50,615 bases of DNA, from NCBI GenBank assembly GCA_023627715.1, contig JAMAHW010000147.1, forward strand, positions 1 to 50,615, given 5' to 3'. The DNA comes from Periconia sp. R9002 (Eukaryota > Ascomycota > Dothideomycetes > Pleosporales > Periconiaceae). The position numbers were made by a program, and so were the translations under genes. The notes below the pieces were generated by a model. The model saw only the letters and a program-made list of their open reading frames with translations. It was not told the origin of the DNA and did no database searches. Of this stretch, positions 45,499 to 50,615 are shown in pieces (positions within the stretch are counted from its first letter, which is position 1; every line of letters starts with the position of its first letter).

Positions 45499-47412
45499 TT
45501 ACTTCAACTTAAAATCCTCCTCCTGAATACCCCATTTCTTGCCATCTTCTAGGACGTCCTTCGCCTCTCCTTCCATTCTCCCGTGTACATAAGCTTCTCC
45601 TATCAGTATCATATAGCCATCAGAAGACTTCCGCAGGACGACAGGCACACTGCAGCCATATAAAATGCATACAAGATCTCCATCCTTTGTCGCTGGCGGT
45701 CCGAGACCAAAGAGTGAATGATTCGCGTCTTTCTTCTTCGAGTCTCCCTTTTCCTTTGGGCCGGCAATGTTCATTGTCGCCTGGAAGAACCTTCTATTCC
45801 AGGTAACATTCCTCACGCGAATGAGATATTTGCGCAACATATCTGAATGTCCTTGTAGGAGCTCGCCCACATTGAGGTCGCCATTGTTGAAAGTGTCTGC
45901 AATCTCGAGGCATCTCAAGCAAGCCCGCTGATACCATGTCGGAGGAATTTGGCCTTCTAGATCTTTGTCGGCCACTAAGGTTCGCCAGATCTTGTCAGGA
46001 ACTCTAGCCGCGTGTTCCTTACTTCCTTTCCAGCCCCCCATCTCCAACGACTCACGTGGAATAACACCTCCTGTGTTTCTCGCTGAGACCTTTTGAATCC
46101 TGGCTAATTTGAAACCCTTCACAAGCAGAGATTCGTCTTGGATGGGATTGAGAGTTCTATTATTGCTGGAAATGTTCGTTTCTGAGTTCAACATCTGCGA
46201 GGCTCCCCCTTGAGGATCTTCGTTCGCAGATCCTACATCATATTGAGCGCCTCCGGATGCTTTGTAGTGCGGTTGACCGGCCGGGCCAACGAGGTTGTCG
46301 CCATTTTTGCGCCCACTGTATACTTCCTCCGGCTCACCAAACTCTGACTGTGACAAAAGCGGAATCCAAGAAGGCAACTTTCGCGTACCTTTTCCACCGC
46401 CACCATCCACCTTGATTGGCATCGCCCAAGGACGACAAATGACATCAAGCGAGCGCGAGGACTGAATACAAAATCTTGTAAAGTCTATGTAGACTTCAAT
46501 CGCTTTCTTGCCGTAGTCCGGTTTGAGATCGGCAGGCTTTCTCATCGAAATTTGGGTATGCTGCCCATTAGAAGTATCTGAGTGCTTGCCAACATCTCCA
46601 GCGATGGATACAAGGCTGTAAACCAGGTCTCGCTGGTCGCTTGTATCGAATGTTTTTAGTGAGGTGACCAATGACTCCAAGCTCTTGATATGCTTCGTGA
46701 TCTTAACGAGTCCAGTTTCACTCTGTGTCGTCAGGAATAGCTTGCTAGTCGCCTCTAGGAGGATATAGGCGCCGAACGACTGGACATTGCCGAGAGTGTT
46801 GGGGCCGTCCTTGAATTCTGAGTAGTCGAACAAATCCTTGATGGCCTCCTGGTTTGAGGCTAATAGAGAAACAGCATCTGCAAAATCCGACCAGTGGACC
46901 ATCCTACCACCACAGTGCACAGTTGCTTTGTCAAGTGCTAGCGAAATCTCCTGAACTACCCAGCGGCGGGAGAACCAGCGGTCTCTCATAAGCTCGGCTA
47001 GGGCAAGCCATTTCTTGACTTGGTTCCTGTCCTTGGCGTACCTGTCTAGAACCGCGAAGTCCATGATGTCTGTGATAAATTGCATCGCTTCGTCACTTTT
47101 TCCATCAGCGTCTCTTTCTCCCAACCAAACGCAGACGTTTTCAGCTTTGCTGTAGACGTTGACCATCTGTCCGAGCTGTTCCGTCTTCTCCATCAAATTC
47201 TGTTGATCGATGCACATGACGTCCACCCATAGAGCCACACGATGATGGCGTCCGCGGAGTCGAAGTAATGCCCGGAAAAGGTTGTTTCGAATGGGGATGC
47301 GTGTGGCATATGTCGCCGCGTATCCCCAGTCATCTGCATTGTTCAAGTCGTCCGCATGTCTATCTCGGACAAGATAGAGTCTCCCATTACCAATGTCTAA
47401 GCCCCATATATG
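45499..47412 (-). CDS. HET-domain protein, 5'-truncated
   Basis: A minus-strand frame open for 637 codons from the repeat border to the stop at 45499. The HET domain (heterokaryon incompatibility) is visible: HIWGLDIGNGRLY at the very edge, corresponding to the usual SYTWG start, then LWVDVMCIDQQNLMEKTEQLGQM, YSKAENVCVWLG and WFSRRWVVQEI. The C-terminal half ends with a PVVLRKSSDGYMILIGEAYVHG motif common in long fungal HET proteins. There is no ATG upstream of the domain; the stretch before TWG is replaced by the LTR starting at 47411. Frames are otherwise clean, so loss is recent or a missing exon lies beyond. HET proteins trigger cell death in non-self recognition. It is likely nonfunctional or expressed from a novel start. 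Confidence 0.85.
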   Translation of the reverse strand, partial: HIWGLDIGNGRLYLVRDRHADDLNNADDWGYAATYATRIPIRNNLFRALLRLRGRHHRVALWVDVMCIDQQNLMEKTEQLGQMVNVYSKAENVCVWLGERDADGKSDEAMQFITDIMDFAVLDRYAKDRNQVKKWLALAELMRDRWFSRRWVVQEISLALDKATVHCGGRMVHWSDFADAVSLLASNQEAIKDLFDYSEFKDGPNTLGNVQSFGAYILLEATSKLFLTTQSETGLVKITKHIKSLESLVTSLKTFDTSDQRDLVYSLVSIAGDVGKHSDTSNGQHTQISMRKPADLKPDYGKKAIEVYIDFTRFCIQSSRSLDVICRPWAMPIKVDGGGGKGTRKLPSWIPLLSQSEFGEPEEVYSGRKNGDNLVGPAGQPHYKASGGAQYDVGSANEDPQGGASQMLNSETNISSNNRTLNPIQDESLLVKGFKLARIQKVSARNTGGVIPRESLEMGGWKGSKEHAARVPDKIWRTLVADKDLEGQIPPTWYQRACLRCLEIADTFNNGDLNVGELLQGHSDMLRKYLIRVRNVTWNRRFFQATMNIAGPKEKGDSKKKDANHSLFGLGPPATKDGDLVCILYGCSVPVVLRKSSDGYMILIGEAYVHGRMEGEAKDVLEDGKKWGIQEEDFKLK

Positions 47413-47710
47413 TGTATATACTACTTTACTACCTAATTAACTATTATTTATATAGTTTAGCTAAATACCTAAAAGTACTTAATATTTACTTAAAGCGTTA
47501 ATTATTAAAGAAGGGCTAGTAGGTAGGTAAGTATATAAAGTAGGTAGAGGTCTTAGCTATAGGCTTCTATTATAATAAAGAGTAATTACTAAAAATATAG
47601 TAAGTTACTCTAGAATAGCTACTTAAAAGAGAGGCTTAATTACCTAAAAATAGGCTTAGCTACTCTTATTTAAGCTAATATAAGCTAGTATAGTTTAATT
47701 CTTAATATTA
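47411..47710 (-). repeat. Putative 3' LTR (300 bp) of another retroelement
   Basis: On the minus strand a purine tract, tagaggggggata-like (47721-47709), is followed by a segment that begins taatattaag and ends atatacaca at 47411, directly at the truncated HET gene. Purine tract, TA/CA-type ends and position argue for a 3' LTR of a minus-strand element whose body extends to higher coordinates. Some fungal Copia elements show a similar G-run before the LTR. The partner LTR is not in the window, so length and class are tentative. Confidence 0.5.
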
Positions 47711-48540
47711 TCCCCCCTCTAAAATCTTATTATCCTAATAAAAAAAAATTATATAAAAAAAAAAACTACTAGGCTATTCTAGACTACTAAAGTCTTTTAA
47801 AAAAAAAGTAAAGGTAAAGAGTATTTAGCGCTAGTTATATAACTATACTAAGCTAAGTAGTAGCTTAATTAGTAAGTAGGTAATTATTTTTCTAGTTCTA
47901 CTTACTACCTACTTAGCTACCTACTACTTTTTCTCTTTCTTCCTTTCTTAGCTAACCTATAATTAAGTAAAGTATATATACCCTTTTTACGCTAATTAAT
48001 CTCTTTTTTAGATTTTTCTAAAACTTTTAGTTAGGGGGAAATTAGCGTAATTTAGGCTAAATTATTACTAACTATAGTTTTTAGTTCTTTTCTAACTTAA
48101 CGCTATCTATTTAGATAATTTTTAATTTACTTTTCTATACTTTTACTTTTTATAAGCTTATAACTAATAATTTTACTTTTTTAGGCTTTACTCCCCCTTT
48201 AAGAAAGTTCTATATAGGTATATTTAGACTTTTTTAGTATAAATTAGTGTAGCTTTTACTATACTAACTATTAAAAACCTTTATTAAATAGAATATAATA
48301 AGTATAGAGTTTATATATCTATAATATACTTTTACTACTTAAACTTTTTTAGAATAATTTTTAATAATATTAAAGTACTTAAAATATTTAAATATAAGTT
48401 TTTTTTAGCTAATATACTTTTTTAGGGGGTGCTTAAAGTTTTTAGAGAGAATAGTTTTAACTATTAGGCTTTTAGGTGCTTTTATTACTTTCTTTTAGGT
48501 TAAAATTACTTTATAATAAGTTATTAGCTTAAATTAGTAG
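47711..48540 (-). mobile_element. RIP-mutated internal sequence, probably of the element ending at 47411
   Basis: Stop-rich AT sequence between the putative polypurine tract and the solo LTR at 48541. Frames show Lys/Tyr/Ile-rich runs without a motif I can name. Confidence 0.35.
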
Positions 48541-49027
48541 TGTTACGGCTATGCCTCACAGAATTACTCTTGGCACTCATAGTGAGTGTAATTTCGATAA
48601 TAATCATAAGTGGCACTATGAGGATGAGGACTGGGATCTTGGACCTGAGGCAGACCATAATATAAACACGTGACTAAGGGTTATGTAACGGCTCTATGAC
48701 TCTGCGGATGCCAAAACAAATAGAGACACGGAGACGTCTCTGTAAGATATATGTCTCTACGGTTGACGGAGACCACAGAGCTATAGAGCTTAGGAATTTT
48801 ATTAGTATATAGTAAGCACGCATCACACTCTTTAGACAGTCTTTATTATTAATTTAATCTTTTAACTAAAGAGCTACCCTACTTTTAATATCTACTATTT
48901 AGAATCTATTGCATCGTGCTTATTAACGGTCACACACCCTACTATTATCCTATAATATTATACTTCTATTTACTCCCCTTACGCACTACCTAGTATCCTA
49001 CTTTAAGGCCTAAGCAGGACCCTAATA
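48541..49027 (+). repeat. LTR of family A, lightly RIP-mutated
   Basis: A 487-bp copy of the family A LTR in the same orientation as 1447-1905, starting tgttacggc and ending ccctaata. It keeps an intact TG start and many CA/TG dinucleotides, especially in its first half (ggcactcatagtgagtg), while its second half is more TA-rich. Flanks agtag and tctag are not a clear target-site duplication. No internal element sequence is attached, so it is probably a solo LTR. Confidence 0.85.
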
Positions 49028-50615
49028 TCTAGTTAGAAGATAGGAGGGAGAGAGGGTAATAGTCTAATTTTTTAAATTTTTAGTTACTAGTCTAGTAGTA
49101 ATAATTTCTTTTACTTTAGTTAGCGTTTAAGTATTTAATTTTCTTATTTAGTAAATTAGATATTTAGTAAAAATAGTTATTTTAGTTAATTTTACTTAGG
49201 CCTCTATAGCTAATAAGTATTAAGTAGGATTAATCCTAGTTAATACTAATTAGTTAGAGAAAGTATACTAAGTAAATATACTAACCTCTTTATCTTTTTA
49301 CTTCTATAATACCTAGTATTATAAAATTTTTTAAAATTTTTTAAGTATTTACTAGTATAGTATTTTTATTATCTCTTCCCTATCTTTTTACTACTATTCT
49401 ATAGTAGTTTTTATTATATACTAACTACTAGCTTTTTTCTCTATATAGGGCTTTTTTATAAAAGGAAGTTTAGAGTTTAAAAATATAGAGATAGGAATAT
49501 AAAAAGCTTTAAATAGAAAGGTATTAATTTATACTACCTTATCTATCTCTATATTATTATAGCTAGTCTTCTCTTCTTTAATATTATATTTATATATATA
49601 GTTAAGTAGCTATATATTACTAAGACTATCTAGGTCTACTTAATTATATACCTATTAGTAGTAACGCTTATATAACTACTCTACTAAAGAAAAAAAAAAA
49701 AAAAAAAGAGAAAATAATAATAAGAGCTTATTTATACTTTAAGAGTTTTATAACTTATAAAAAATATAGAGAATTTCTTAGTAGTCTCTACTATATATTT
49801 ATAGAAAATTAAAAAAAAAAAAAAAAAAAAGAAGTAAATATAAAAAGAAGTAATACTAATATACTTAGTATCTAATAAACTTTTAATAAAAGAAATATAA
49901 AAAAAAGAAGAAAGAAAGAAAAAAAAAAAAGTATATACGCCTACTTTAGTTATATATAAAGATATATATAAATTTAAATATTTTCTAAGTAGTCTCTATT
50001 ATACGTCTATAAAAGATTTAGTAAAACTATATATTTATATTATTAAAGTATTTTAATTAGTGCCTTTTATAGAGTAGATAATTTTTAGTCTATTTTACAC
50101 CTAAGAGAGGATTAGAATTTATACCTATTAATTACGTAGTTTACTAAAGTTAACTATATAATATTTAAGCTTAAGTAGATAAGCTACTTTTAATACTTCT
50201 TATACTTATTAGTTTTAAATATTTTTAGGCCCTTCTTTTTATAAATTATTTTATAGCTTAAGCTTAGCTTTTAACCCTAACTATTATATATAGGTATAAT
50301 TTTTTTAGGCGATTTTTTTTATAGTACGTTATATAAACTTCTATAACTTATATTTTAAAGTTATTTCTTTAAACTAAGTACTATCTAAATTATAGAAATA
50401 ATAGTAGTTCTTCTAGTTATTAGCTTTAAATATATAATATAGGCCTAGCTATTAGTTTTTAAACTTCCTATTTTTTAATATATTAATATCTTAGCTTAAA
50501 TTCTAAAGTAAGACTAGGTTTCTTAGTTTAAATCTATTATAGTTAATTTTATAAGTATAGTTTTAGTATTCTTTTTTTTAACTATAAAGTTTCTTAATTT
50601 TTATAATAGTATTTT
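49028..50615. other. RIP-mutated unassigned repeat sequence
   Basis: Very AT-rich to the window end, with A-runs near 49690, 49810 and 49920. I see no LTR copy or readable protein motif here. It may be more of the retroelement that ends at 47411 or a separate repeat. Confidence 0.5.

Larger units (their letters stand above)
47411..50615. other. AT-rich RIP-mutated repeat block (right)
   Basis: Composition switches abruptly at 47411 to the TpA-rich, CpA/TpG-poor pattern seen at the left end. No ORF with homology survives. It contains one putative LTR at its edge, a lightly mutated LTR of family A, and A-runs and unassigned sequence up to the window end. Confidence 0.9.

Noticed and set aside
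48536..49032. Target-site duplication of the right-hand family A LTR
   Set aside because: Flanks agtag and tctag share only the last three bases, which is not convincing.
1..50615. CRISPR arrays, operons, ribosome binding sites
   Set aside because: The window is eukaryotic; the repeats present are LTRs and coding minisatellites with no spaced short-repeat array.

Overview
The window looks like nuclear DNA of a filamentous ascomycete (Pezizomycotina). Genes carry short introns (50-112 nt) with GT-AG ends and branch sites such as tactaac. The gene set (a CDC4 F-box/WD40 protein, BRAP2/ETP1-type RING protein, SNU13, a HET-domain protein, fungal APH-type kinases) is fungal. The genome is two-speed: a gene-bearing core of ordinary composition (about 14.3-47.4 kb) lies between extremely AT-rich blocks (1-14302 and about 47411-50615) in which CpA/TpG are almost absent and TpA dominates, the mark of repeat-induced point mutation (RIP). 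Genus and species cannot be read from this sequence.\n\nLeft block. It holds at least two minus-strand Ty3/Gypsy elements reduced to stop-riddled relics. Element A (456-8472) has a 485-bp LTR pair, a polypurine tract, and readable gag zinc knuckles, reverse transcriptase and integrase C-terminus. Two further LTRs of the same family sit inside it as solo LTRs, each with a perfect 5-bp target-site duplication (GAAAT; GTAGC). Element B (8473-about 12400) is a different Gypsy family, cut inside its integrase core exactly where A's LTR ends. An unidentified RIP-mutated repeat ends in an 8-bp tandem repeat plus poly-A, LINE-like, at 14302.\n\nCore. In order: a small orphan protein; two phosphotransferase-family (APH) kinases, the second AIM9-like with a possible mitochondrial presequence; CDC4; an ETP1/BRAP2 homologue; a 93-aa conserved small protein; two proteins with a folded N-terminus and long disordered tail; a secreted Lys-rich repeat protein; an ankyrin pseudogene; and SNU13. 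CDC4 (SCF ubiquitin ligase substrate receptor) and the BRAP2-like protein (RING plus ZnF-UBP) both belong to ubiquitin pathways, but nothing here shows that they act together; adjacent fungal genes are usually independent transcription units.\n\nRight edge. Towards the second AT block genes become damaged: an ankyrin/F-box-like relic, a kinase-like gene without N-terminus or start codon, and a HET-domain gene whose first part is cut at the terminus of a putative 300-bp LTR (47411-47710). This resembles a decaying allorecognition/NLR-like locus at a heterochromatin border. A further, lightly mutated LTR of family A sits at 48541-49027.\n\nI see no clear new enzymatic system. The strongest unusual signals are the layered LTR/RIP history, the HET/kinase pair truncated at the border, a three-codon Met-Cys-Cys upstream ORF as the only ATG seen in about 680 nt before CDC4, paired hairpins with CACGTG motifs upstream of SNU13, and the repeat-bearing secreted protein.
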